A stretch of 13,339 bases of DNA, taken from Monoglobus sp964442605. GTDB taxonomy: Bacteria > Bacillota > Clostridia > Monoglobales > Monoglobaceae. The notes beneath the pieces are model-generated. The model saw only the letters and a list, made by a program, of their open reading frames with translations. It made no database searches and was not told the origin of the DNA. The translations under genes were made by a program, and so were the position numbers. Below are positions 1 through 6,484 of this stretch, piece after piece. The stretch covers positions 1 to 13,339 of the forward strand of contig CAYTZR010000046.1 in NCBI GenBank assembly GCA_964442605.1. The letters are read 5' to 3'. Each line of letters starts with the position of its first letter. Position 1 is the first letter of the stretch.

Positions 1-45
1 CGCAGCGAACACGTGAGGCGCGCAGGCGACTGCCCCGCAGGGGCA
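1..45 (+). repeat. Outer inverted-repeat arm, left copy
   Basis: This stretch matches the reverse complement of 4119-4163 at 42 of 45 positions, and the innermost 34 bases (12-45) match perfectly. It ends in the palindrome TGCCCCgcaGGGGCA (31-45). The repeat reaches the first base of the window, so it may continue to the left. It pairs with the outer right arm to bracket the secreted-protein locus. No coding function is visible. Confidence 0.85.
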
Positions 46-90
46 AGATGTAATTAATGAATAACCTTATACTTTTATTTGTTCTAAATC

Positions 91-121
91 CCATTCACTT
101 TAAGCGTAGCCGCTTACTGCT
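91..121 (+). repeat. 31-bp direct repeat unit, left copy
   Basis: It is identical to 4047-4077 except at one position, and both copies are in the same orientation, unlike the neighbouring arms, which are inverted. It contains the short hairpin TAAGCG-TAGC-CGCTTA. Its direct orientation shows that the flanks are a mosaic of repeat modules and not one simple long inverted repeat. Confidence 0.8.
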
Positions 122-195
122 TCCGTGCCAGACCCAGCATACATCACCATGTTAATGGTTTGTGACCTCGTTTATGCGATAAAATGGACTACTTT
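121..195 (+). repeat. 75-bp inverted-repeat arm, left copy
   Basis: Aligned to the reverse complement of 3905-3979, 71 of 75 positions match with no gaps. The two copies lie about 3.7 kb apart and enclose both minus-strand genes. Short open frames run through it, but none has a ribosome binding site or a recognisable product, so it is treated as a non-coding repeat. Confidence 0.88.
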
Positions 196-203
196 AATAG
201 CCA

Positions 204-354
204 CACACCTTGACAGGTGTGGTCACTCCCGCCCGCCGGACCCGCGTCGGAGCAAACTGTGCTTTACTCCGGCTTTGGCTGTTCGCCAAACTCCTGCGTT
301 CGCTTCGTTGCTCCTCCTTTTCCCAAAAAGCGCACTCCGTTGGTGCTTTTCGGG
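204..354. other. Cluster of hairpins in a gene-free flank
   Basis: There is no gene between 1 and 573, and this part is dense in potential stems. CACACCT-TGAC-AGGTGTG lies at 204-221. GGAGCAA (249-255) pairs with TTGCTCC (308-314) and encloses TTTGGC-tgttc-GCCAAA (274-290). An imperfect long stem covers 322-354. It resembles a repetitive extragenic palindromic region. The three overlapping short open frames here lack ribosome binding sites and are dismissed. Confidence 0.55.
221..244 (+). repeat. 24-bp inverted-repeat arm, left copy
   Basis: This GC-rich stretch matches the reverse complement of 3853-3876 at 23 of 24 positions. It lies inside the 75-bp arm in both flanks, so the order of modules is mirrored. 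The 25 bases between the 75-bp and 24-bp modules are not conserved. Confidence 0.8.
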
Positions 355-393
355 AACCCTATAATGTCAAAGAGCCGTTTCAAGCGAAAAACT

Positions 394-424
394 AAAAGGG
401 CGCGGGGTTATACCGCGTCCTTTT
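394..424 (-). terminator. Rho-independent terminator after the 62-residue gene
   Basis: A 12-bp stem (AAAAGGGCGCGG paired with CCGCGTCCTTTT, one G-T wobble) closes a 7-base loop. Read on the minus strand it is followed by TTTTAGTTTTT, a usable U-tract, and it lies about 150 bases beyond the stop codon at 574. The A/T flanks make it symmetric, so it could also work on the plus strand. Confidence 0.65.
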
Positions 425-470
425 ATGTAAGAAGTGTTTCAGTTAAAAAATTAACTGCGAATTAATTTTA

Positions 471-535
471 AGCCGTATAGGCTGTTACTGTGAACCGATT
501 TAAAGCCTAAAAGCCGTTACTGTAAATTAACTTAA
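471..535. repeat. Degenerate tandem repeat, two units of about 33 bases
   Basis: Units 471-503 and 504-535 both begin AGCC, share GTTACTGT in the middle and end TTAA. They are diverged with small gaps. The duplication sits between the stop of the 62-residue gene and the terminator at 394-424, so it would be in that gene's 3' untranslated region. Function unknown. Confidence 0.45.
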
Positions 536-573
536 GTCTAAAGGCTATACCGGCATTTGCGCCGATGTGTTAA

Positions 574-762
574 TTATTCACCGGTGCTTGTGCCGCCGTA
601 TACGTTATTCCAATCCTGCGCATCGACGTATTTAAAAGTACGTGCCTCGCCGCTTACGGTCGGGATACCGGTTTTAAGATAACTTGTTGTTATTACATCC
701 TCGCACTCAAACTCGGTAATGTCGGCTGTCGGCTTCAAATAATCTCTTTTATTCGCTCCCAT
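574..762 (-). CDS. Small hypothetical protein, 62 residues, ITTS motif
   Basis: This 62-residue protein has no recognised domain. The start is well supported: CGGAGG at 771-776 lies 8 bases before the ATG. It has no signal peptide, membrane segment or cysteine pair. The N-terminal half reads Y-LKPTADITEFECEDVITTS (residues 8-27). From memory, this pattern (a Y-x-KP start, an acidic FE-x-ED stretch, then ITTS) recurs in very short hypothetical proteins of gut Firmicutes. The C-terminal half is rich in aromatic residues and ends GGTSTGE. It lies about 290 bases downstream of the large exported-protein gene on the same strand, separated by a heavily structured spacer, so it may be co-transcribed or have its own leader. 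A terminator follows. Whether it is an intracellular partner, a peptide precursor or something else cannot be decided. Confidence 0.75.
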   Translation of the reverse strand: MGANKRDYLKPTADITEFECEDVITTSYLKTGIPTVSGEARTFKYVDAQDWNNVYGGTSTGE

Positions 763-806
763 TATATATACCTCCGTAATAAAATTTGTAAAAGCAGGTC
801 ACTGTC

Positions 807-1050
807 CGCGCCGGCTTAGGCCGAGCGCAACCTGAATTTTATCCGCCTTTATCACGCTGCCAAACGGCGGTACATCGGACTAATCATCAACAACCTGCCG
901 ATGTACTCAGCCCCGGGGCGGGTAAAACCCGCTCGGGCTAAGCCGGCGCGAACAACAGACCCGCGTCATTTTCTTAACGTATCTTTTCTTTTCGGAACGG
1001 GATTTTTTATATTATATTTTTATTTTATCCCGTTCCGCCCTGTTGTTCGC
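807..1050 (-). promoter_or_regulatory. Nested inverted repeats between secreted protein and small gene
   Basis: Five dyads fill this spacer. GCGAACAACAG (948-958) pairs perfectly with 1040-1050 and encloses an 11-bp stem (993-1003 / 1027-1037). Next, 807-827 pairs with 930-950 at 20 of 21 positions and encloses GTACATCGG (870-878 / 898-906) and GCGGG-taaaa-CCCGC (918-932). The structure begins 3 bases after the stop codon of the large gene and ends about 45 bases before the small gene. It could be a 3' stability element, an attenuator or leader for the small gene, or a non-coding RNA. I see no convincing promoter inside it. The plus-strand open frame at 901-1083 is not considered real. Confidence 0.55.
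993..1037 (-). terminator. Possible terminator stem after the large gene
   Basis: CGGAACGGGAT and its perfect complement ATCCCGTTCCG close a 23-base A/T loop, 17 bases past the stop codon of the exported-protein gene. On the minus strand it is followed by AAAAGAAAAG, not a T run, so it is a poor classical terminator and is more likely a processing or stability stem. Confidence 0.35.
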
Positions 1051-1053
1051 CGC

Positions 1054-3716
1054 CTATTCGGCTGTTTCCGTTTCTGTCGATGAATAGGTTACTTCTTTAG
1101 CGTCTGTTCCGACTGAGCCTGTGATAGTATCGGCATACATTGTTGTTCCATTTATTGTAACGTAGGGCTTTGCCAAATAATCATTTTCGAACTTAGTTGA
1201 TGGTATACCGTACAGATCGCCGTAGAAGCCGTTTTCGAGAGGTTGATCGGTTGTAGGTTTTGATATTTTATAATCTGTTATATCGGCATTTTCATCCACA
1301 AAGAAGAATCCGTACTCCGTAACGCCATCTGCGGTTCCGTACTCCTGTAGATAACGGATAACGCCGACTTTTTCATCATTGCTATTCGTATAATATCCGG
1401 AGTCATAAGCCTGTGCGCCGAAGTTGATCGCAGGCGCAATGCACATAGCTATAATATCAGACGTGAAATTATTATTTGTGCTATCATTGGCGGAAAAATA
1501 AGTAAAGGTATATGTGTCGGCATCCAAATATTTGTCATATGTGTAAATGACAAAATCTTTTTCATGGTTCTCCTCGCCGTTTGTACCGATTGTTACACTG
1601 TTTGTGAGCGTAGCCGAATCCACAACCTTATTTTCGCTTGAATCGGTTAGAGTTATTGTATTGTTGGTACTGGGCGTTTCCGCCAAAACATATATTCTGT
1701 AATATCCGTCGTTAACCAATGTGTAGCTTTTGGACGCTGTTTCATTACCGCTTATGTATCCATATCTGTATCCGCCGGCATTTGAAAGATTTTCTCCGAA
1801 AATATCGGAGTATTCTTTGGTGTAGTTATCATTTAAATCATTAACTACAATTTTGCCTTTTCTGCTTATGCTATTGGTATTAGTGAAATCCATATCTTCG
1901 CCCTTAACCACTCCGGTCCACTGTGGAGTTGTAACGGTAATCGATGATAAATATCCGCCAGATAATCCGGTTATTTTTACATACCCGTTTTCAGTTCCGG
2001 TGTAGGTGTATTCGTAATCATATATCGACTTAAAACCACCATCATCGGTTGAAAGCAAACCAACTTGCTCTGGTGTTTCTTCATTACTGCCGATTGTATA
2101 AACATTATTGTGAACCTCGGTTTCAGTATTACTGTAATTCACAATTTCTACCTTGCTTTGTGGTGTAACCGGTATAGTCAATACGGTATCGGCATTAAAC
2201 TGGAAGTTACCTGATCTGCCAACAGTGTTGATTTTTCCGCCTGATACGGTCATATACACTTTGCTGTCTTCTGTGCTGTTATCAAGTGCGCCCGCAATTG
2301 GAACAGTATTTTTTTGTTGAATAGCATTCAAATATCCAAATGATGACGGATACCATGCTGCTTTATTGCTGCTATCCGTATATGCGCCGTATTTTACGGT
2401 ATGACCTGACATTTCCTCGTAAACATCATTGGAGAAGTTATTACTATCAACATTATTCTGTGTAACAGTAGGTGTGATTGTGGTTTCGCCGCTCACCGTT
2501 AAAGTAGTGGGAAGACTTACATCATATGTTACCGGTGCAGCGTTTGTATAAGCAACTTCATAAGTTCCGGCTTTCACATTTTTAACTAGTTCTTTGCTAT
2601 TATTTTCTAGTTCACTGCTATCAAAAGTATATTTAACTTCCCCATCTTGCGATAGTGTTATTTGTGTAACAGGACAAGTCATAACCGCTGTTACCTCAGG
2701 GTCAGCTACTGTAACCGTACATGTAGCAGAATCGGTTTCGCTAGGATTAGATACTCCCGTTGCCGTGGCGGTAATTGTCGCAGTTGTATTAACCGCTGTT
2801 CCATCTTCTACACTAACTGTTGCCTTTGTAGAATCGTCCGTATCAGCCGTTACGCTGATTCCTTTGGTTGAATCATCAACGCTCCAACTTATATTTACCT
2901 TGTCATCAGTAAAGTAACTTGTTGTTGCATTAAGTACAGCGGAGCCACCGGCTGATAACTCAAGCGAGGACTGATCTAAAGCGATAGAGGGAGTTGTAGC
3001 AGCAGCAACAAATCCAAAACCACGACACTCGTTGCCTGTTCCTTGATTCATGTAAACAGTGTAGTCATTGTATGCTTTTACATCAAATGCACCTATGAGT
3101 TTTTTGGTTCCGTCAGAGTATTCATAAATAAGAGGAGTTTCAATATTTTCGCTAGAGCCGGTGTTGCCTTGTGACGTGGAACTAGTTGAGTCTGTGTTAT
3201 TTTTTAGGTAAATTAATTTATTACCGCCCTGTTTGTTATAAACATAAATTGTGCCGTCAACATTTGGAGTAAAACGGTAGCGTAATCCGTATAAGCCGTC
3301 ATCGCTAGTTGTAGATGTTCCGTTTCTATAGTCGTTGCTCGCGGGTTTTAAAGAAGTATTTGTAGTTATTCCAGTATAGGTATTAGACGTATTAGTAGAA
3401 TTGCCGACTGTAATACCGCTCGTTGCAGAAACACCGGTTGAAGTATCATAATAAATCGTGATATCAAAGCCGGGAGTATCGGATGTAAATTTTTGATTGG
3501 AATAATCAACGGAGTACAAAGTTATTTTGTCTTCTCCGCTTTTTGAAAGAGTTGTAGGAAGTTCACCAAAATAATCAAGTTTTACAGTTGGGGTACTACT
3601 GCTGACAGTAGCCTTAAGGGTTACATCAGCCGCATAACCTATAACGGGGGGGTTGTTAATAAGGTAGCTATTAATGACAGAGCCAAAAATAGCGAAGAAA
3701 GTTTTTTGGTTTTCAT
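1054..3716 (-). CDS. Large exported Ig-like-domain protein; frame broken at a C tract
   Basis: This is a predicted secreted or cell-surface protein of unknown ligand. The start is ATG at 3716, with AAAGGAG (3727-3733) 10 bases upstream. It opens with a classical signal peptide: KTKK, then a long hydrophobic stretch, and a GYAA-D cleavage region near residue 30. As given, the frame stops at TAG (3639-3641) after 25 codons, because plus-strand 3646-3652 is a run of seven G. Adding one base joins it to the long downstream frame and gives 887 residues. Visible parts of the restored protein are beta-rich segments at about 31-235, a bacterial Ig-like (Big_2-type) domain at about 240-340, and a segment GYVKITGLSGGYLSSITVT at about 575-593 like those of carbohydrate-binding beta-sandwiches. 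A C-terminal module from about 760 carries EYGFFF, GDLYGIPS and AKPYVTINGTTMYAD. Composition is rich in T, S, N, D and Y and poor in cysteine. I see no LPXTG, dockerin, SLH or catalytic domain. Without the restoring base, a TTG at 3519 would be the first start in the long frame, but it would yield a form lacking the signal peptide. Adhesin or glycan binding is inference. Confidence 0.8.
3646..3652 (-). other. Homopolymer C7 tract in the signal-peptide coding region
   Basis: Seven G on the plus strand (seven C in the coding strand) fall at codons 22-24 of the large exported protein. Seven residues give a stop two codons later; eight restore a signal peptide with a plausible cleavage site and the full downstream frame. 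Slipped-strand changes in such tracts switch surface genes on and off in other bacteria. A sequencing or assembly miscount looks the same. Confidence 0.85.
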
Positions 3717-3796
3717 AGTTGTTTCTCTCCTTTGTTTATATGAAATATTTTAATTATTTTCCCTATGTTAGTTTATATAAATATGTTGGGTTTGTT

Positions 3797-3811
3797 TGCC
3801 CCTAAGGGGCA
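3797..3811. repeat. TGCC/GGCA palindrome
   Basis: TGCCCCtaaGGGGCA forms a 6-bp stem with a 3-base loop, extendable by one flanking T-A pair. It belongs to the family of small palindromes also found at 31-45, 3827-3845, 4119-4133, 4185-4203 and 4221-4239. Confidence 0.7.
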
Positions 3812-3826
3812 AGGGGTTAGTGTTCT

Positions 3827-3845
3827 TGCCGCTTCTTAAGCGGCA
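3827..3845. repeat. TGCC/GGCA palindrome
   Basis: TGCCGCTTcttAAGCGGCA is an 8-bp perfect stem with a triloop, 15 bases from its neighbour at 3797-3811. It is followed directly by CCCGCCCG...CGGGCGGG (3847-3869), another perfect 8-bp stem. Confidence 0.7.
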
Positions 3846-3852
3846 CCCCGCC

Positions 3853-3876
3853 CGGGTTCGGCGGGCGGGAGTGACC
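3853..3876 (-). repeat. 24-bp inverted-repeat arm, right copy
   Basis: It is the reverse complement of 221-244 with one mismatch. It overlaps the GC-rich stem at 3847-3869, so the arm itself is part of a hairpin here. Confidence 0.8.
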
Positions 3877-3904
3877 GGAGCTGCGCAGCAGGTTCGTGCC
3901 TTTT

Positions 3905-3979
3905 AAAGTAGTCCATTTTATCACATAAACGAGGTCACAAACCATTAGCATGGTTATATATGCTGGGTCTGGCACGGAA
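3905..3979 (-). repeat. 75-bp inverted-repeat arm, right copy
   Basis: It is the reverse complement of 121-195, with 71 of 75 positions matching and no gaps. It lies upstream of the large minus-strand gene. The four differences are scattered, which suggests two members of a dispersed repeat family or an old duplication. Confidence 0.88.
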
Positions 3980-4046
3980 AAGGTAGTCCGTTAGGACTAA
4001 AAAACTGGAATAAGTAAATAACTAAATCTTTCGTTTTATCTTAATT

Positions 4047-4077
4047 CCATTTACTTTAAGCGTAGCCGCTTACTGCT
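4047..4077 (+). repeat. 31-bp direct repeat unit, right copy
   Basis: It matches 91-121 with one substitution, in the same orientation. It is followed by a perfect 7-bp stem, CCGCTCG-ccagacc-CGAGCGG (4096-4116), that has no equivalent beside the left copy. Confidence 0.8.
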
Positions 4078-4118
4078 CTCGAGCCTAGCCCAGTTCCGCT
4101 CGCCAGACCCGAGCGGTA

Positions 4119-4163
4119 TGCCCCTGCGGGGCAGTCGCCTGCGCGCCTCACGCGCTCACTGCG
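4119..4163 (-). repeat. Outer inverted-repeat arm, right copy
   Basis: It is the reverse complement of 1-45 with 3 mismatches, all in the outer third. It begins with the palindrome TGCCCCtgcGGGGCA (4119-4133). The spurious frame starting at 4118 begins inside it. Confidence 0.85.
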
Positions 4164-4184
4164 TTCGCCTACCGAAGCTTGCAT

Positions 4185-4203
4185 TGCCACTCAAGGAGTG
4201 GCA
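4185..4203. repeat. TGCC/GGCA palindrome
   Basis: TGCCACTCaagGAGTGGCA is an 8-bp perfect stem with a triloop. Compared with the copy at 3827-3845, the two stem positions that differ have changed on both arms, so pairing is kept. Confidence 0.7.
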
Positions 4204-4220
4204 GCCCACTCGGGCGGTGT

Positions 4221-4239
4221 TGCCGCTCAAGAAGCGGCA
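4221..4239. repeat. TGCC/GGCA palindrome
   Basis: TGCCGCTcaagaAGCGGCA has a 7-bp stem and a 5-base loop, 17 bases from the copy at 4185-4203. The same paired spacing occurs at 3797-3845. Confidence 0.7.
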
Positions 4240-4287
4240 GAAAAGTCGCAAAAGCTTTGCGCAGCGCATTAAGCCTATATTATTAAT

Positions 4288-4368
4288 TATAGAGAAACTA
4301 CAAGAAAAAAACCTCAAAAGTGTGCGAGAGCACAAAAAAATGATGTCATTTTGAATACCTTCTCTATA
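4288..4368. other. Long-range dyad enclosing a GAGA-loop hairpin
   Basis: TATAGAGAA (4288-4296) is the exact complement of TTCTCTATA (4360-4368). Between them, TGTGC-GAGA-GCACA (4321-4334) forms a GNRA-type tetraloop hairpin followed by seven A. It could be a structured transcript or a chance A/T-rich pairing. No product is assigned. Confidence 0.3.
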
Positions 4369-4600
4369 TCAAAACTCCGTTAAAATAATAATTGAATAAA
4401 TAAAAAATACGACAACAGACGCTTACCAACCAAATAAGCGAAAAGCGGTACATAAATTTAATCAACTATATTCAACCATTAATATCTTAACATATTGAAA
4501 AAATATTGTCAACAGTTTTTTGAAATAAATTAAAAATTTTGTGAAAAATTTTAAAATTATACCTCTTATAGGTTAAATATCCAAAAGCACAAAAAAACTA

Positions 4601-4629
4601 TTGAAAGTGGGTAAACTTTATGATAAAAT
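4601..4629 (+). promoter_or_regulatory. Sigma-A promoter for lepA, extended -10
   Basis: TTGAAA (4601-4606), a 17-base spacer and TAAAAT (4624-4629) are preceded by TG one base upstream of the -10 box, an extended -10 element. Transcription would begin near 4636, leaving a very short leader with GGAGG just before the lepA ATG. The promoter lies within the longer open frame upstream of that ATG, which rules out a more upstream start. Confidence 0.7.
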
Positions 4630-4651
4630 TGTAACGATTGGAGGAATACAG

Positions 4652-6457
4652 ATGAATTGCCGTGATAATATCAGAAACTTTTCCATTATAGCTCATATCG
4701 ACCACGGAAAGAGTACTCTCGCCGACAGGCTTTTGGAGCTTACCGGCGCACTTACACAGCGGGAGATGCAGGCTCAGATTTTGGATAATATGGAGCTTGA
4801 GCGTGAGCGCGGAATAACCATAAAGGCTCGTGCGGTAAAGCTCATATATAAGGCTGATGACGGCAGGGAGTATGAGCTTAACCTTATCGACACCCCGGGT
4901 CATGTTGACTTTAACTATGAAGTATCCCGTTCGCTCGCGGCATGCGAGGGGGCGGTGCTTGTGGTTGATGCGGCGCAAGGCATTGAGGCGCAGACTCTTG
5001 CCAACACCTATTTGGCGCTTGAGCATGATCTGGAAATTGTTCCTGTCATAAACAAGATTGATTTGCCAAGCGCGAGACCCGATGAGGTCAAGCGAGAGAT
5101 TGAGGACGTAATCGGGATAGACGGCGAGAACGCGCCTTTGATTTCCGCAAAGAACGGAGTTAATATAGAAGCTGTGCTTGAAAAAATAGTGGAGCTGATA
5201 CCTCCGCCGCAGGGAGATTTGGATGCTCCTCTTAAAGCGCTCATCTTTGACTCATATTATGACTCATATAAGGGCGTTATCGTCTACGTCAGGATTATGG
5301 ACGGAAGACTAAAGCCGGGACAGAGAATAAAGATGATGGCAACGGGCGGTGAGTTCGACGTCGTGGATGTGGGATATTTACACCCAAACGTTATGCTGTC
5401 GTCAAAAGAAATCTCAGCCGGCGAGGTTGGATATATAACCGCCGCCATAAAGAACGTGAAGGAGGTTCATGTGGGCGACACCGTGACAACCGCGTCAAAC
5501 GGCGCGACTGAAGCATTGCCGGGATATAAAGAGGTAAAATCAATGGTTTACTGCGGTATATATCCGGCTGACGGGGCGAGATACGAGGATCTGCGCGAGG
5601 CTCTGGAAAAGCTGCAGCTTAACGATGCGGCATTGAAATTTGAGGCTGAAACCTCCGTGGCGCTGGGCTTTGGTTTCAGATGCGGATTTTTGGGATTGCT
5701 CCATATGGAAATCATACAGGAGCGCCTTGAACGCGAGTTCAATTTGGATTTGGTTACGACCGCCCCATCGGTTGAATATAAGATAATAAAGACGGACGGA
5801 ACGACACTGACTATCGACAATCCGACCAATATGCCGGAGCCGTCGGAGATAGAATATATGGAGGAGCCTATTGTCAGGGCGGCTATACTTTCACCCAAGG
5901 AGTACGTGGGAAGCATCATGGAACTGTGTCAGAACAGACGCGGCACATACGTTGATATGGAATATCTCGACCCTAGCAGAGTGCAGCTTAATTATTTGCT
6001 GCCGCTCAACGAGATAATATATGACTTTTTTGACGCGCTCAAGTCAAGAACCCGCGGCTACGCCTCATTTGACTATGAGTTCGAAAGGTACGAAAAGGCA
6101 AGCCTCGTTAAGCTGGATATGCTGCTCAACGGTGAAATGGTGGACGCACTTTCATTTATTGTCCATTCGGATCGCGCGTATTCAAGGGGCAGAAAAATGG
6201 CAGAAAAGCTAAAAGAGGTTATCCCCAGACAGTTGTTTGAGGTACCTATTCAGGCTGCCGTCGGCGGCAAGATAATCGCCCGCGAGACGGTAAAGGCGAT
6301 GCGTAAGGACGTTCTCGCGAAGTGCTACGGCGGAGATATAAGCAGAAAGCGGAAGCTGCTTGAAAAGCAGAAGGAAGGTAAAAAGCGTATGCGTCAGGTG
6401 GGCAACGTAGAGGTTCCGCAGGAGGCGTTCATGTCGGTGCTTAAGCTTGACGATTGA
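4652..6457 (+). CDS. lepA: Elongation factor 4 (LepA), 601 residues
   Basis: LepA is a ribosome-associated translational GTPase, related to EF-G, that acts on stalled or mistranslocated ribosomes. The G domain is complete: AHIDHGKST (residues 14-22, P-loop), ERGIT (52-56, switch I), DTPGH (80-84) and NKID (134-137). The family-specific stretch GFRCGFLGLLHMEII and the lysine/arginine-rich LepA C-terminal domain (about 480-601) follow, and length is normal. The ATG at 4652 is chosen because TTGGAGGAA lies just upstream, because homologues begin close to the NIRNFSIIAHIDHG segment, and because the promoter occupies the frame further upstream. The gene is first in an apparent lepA-hemW operon, an order common in Firmicutes. 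The hrcA-grpE-dnaK genes that often follow in that phylum are absent here. Confidence 0.97.
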   Translation: MNCRDNIRNFSIIAHIDHGKSTLADRLLELTGALTQREMQAQILDNMELERERGITIKARAVKLIYKADDGREYELNLIDTPGHVDFNYEVSRSLAACEGAVLVVDAAQGIEAQTLANTYLALEHDLEIVPVINKIDLPSARPDEVKREIEDVIGIDGENAPLISAKNGVNIEAVLEKIVELIPPPQGDLDAPLKALIFDSYYDSYKGVIVYVRIMDGRLKPGQRIKMMATGGEFDVVDVGYLHPNVMLSSKEISAGEVGYITAAIKNVKEVHVGDTVTTASNGATEALPGYKEVKSMVYCGIYPADGARYEDLREALEKLQLNDAALKFEAETSVALGFGFRCGFLGLLHMEIIQERLEREFNLDLVTTAPSVEYKIIKTDGTTLTIDNPTNMPEPSEIEYMEEPIVRAAILSPKEYVGSIMELCQNRRGTYVDMEYLDPSRVQLNYLLPLNEIIYDFFDALKSRTRGYASFDYEFERYEKASLVKLDMLLNGEMVDALSFIVHSDRAYSRGRKMAEKLKEVIPRQLFEVPIQAAVGGKIIARETVKAMRKDVLAKCYGGDISRKRKLLEKQKEGKKRMRQVGNVEVPQEAFMSVLKLDD

Positions 6458-6484
6458 TTTGGGCTAAAATACGCGAGGTATGAT

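Larger units (their letters stand above)
3717..4651. other. Divergent 935-bp intergenic region, repeat-rich then A/T-rich
   Basis: It separates the minus-strand island from plus-strand lepA. Bases 3797-4239 are GC-rich and built of repeat modules and palindromes. Bases 4245-4600 are strongly A/T-rich with only weak dyads. The open frame at 4118-4354 runs through the repeats, has no ribosome binding site and no recognisable product, and is rejected. I could not assign a convincing promoter for the minus-strand gene in the A/T-rich stretch 3734-3795. Confidence 0.7.

Noticed and set aside
125..465. Three overlapping plus-strand open frames
   Set aside because: They cover inverted-repeat arms and hairpins, overlap each other in different frames and have no ribosome binding sites.
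901..1083. 60-residue plus-strand open frame
   Set aside because: It lies in the nested inverted-repeat spacer opposite the transcribed strand and has no ribosome binding site.
2594..2917. 107-residue plus-strand open frame rich in V, A and T
   Set aside because: It is the reverse reading of the Ig-like domain of the exported protein, and its low complexity reflects the repetitive T/S/V codons.
3639..3660. Programmed ribosomal frameshift at the C tract
   Set aside because: A shift at codon 24 would be unusual for a secreted protein, and I see no X-XXY-YYZ slippery heptamer with a downstream pseudoknot. Tract-length variation or sequencing error is simpler, though this is not excluded.
3797..4239. 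CRISPR array
   Set aside because: The repeated units are short self-complementary hairpins with unequal spacing and module-type flanks, with no constant direct repeat and no cas genes.
1..4239. Complete insertion sequence or transposon
   Set aside because: No transposase or recombinase is encoded between the inverted arms, and no target-site duplication could be identified.
4118..4354. 78-residue open frame upstream of lepA
   Set aside because: It starts inside the outer inverted repeat, runs through palindromes, has no ribosome binding site and matches no known protein.
4601..4651. A 17-residue N-terminal extension of LepA starting at TTG
   Set aside because: The TTG is the -35 box of a promoter, the extension is not expected in LepA, and the ATG at 4652 has a strong ribosome binding site.
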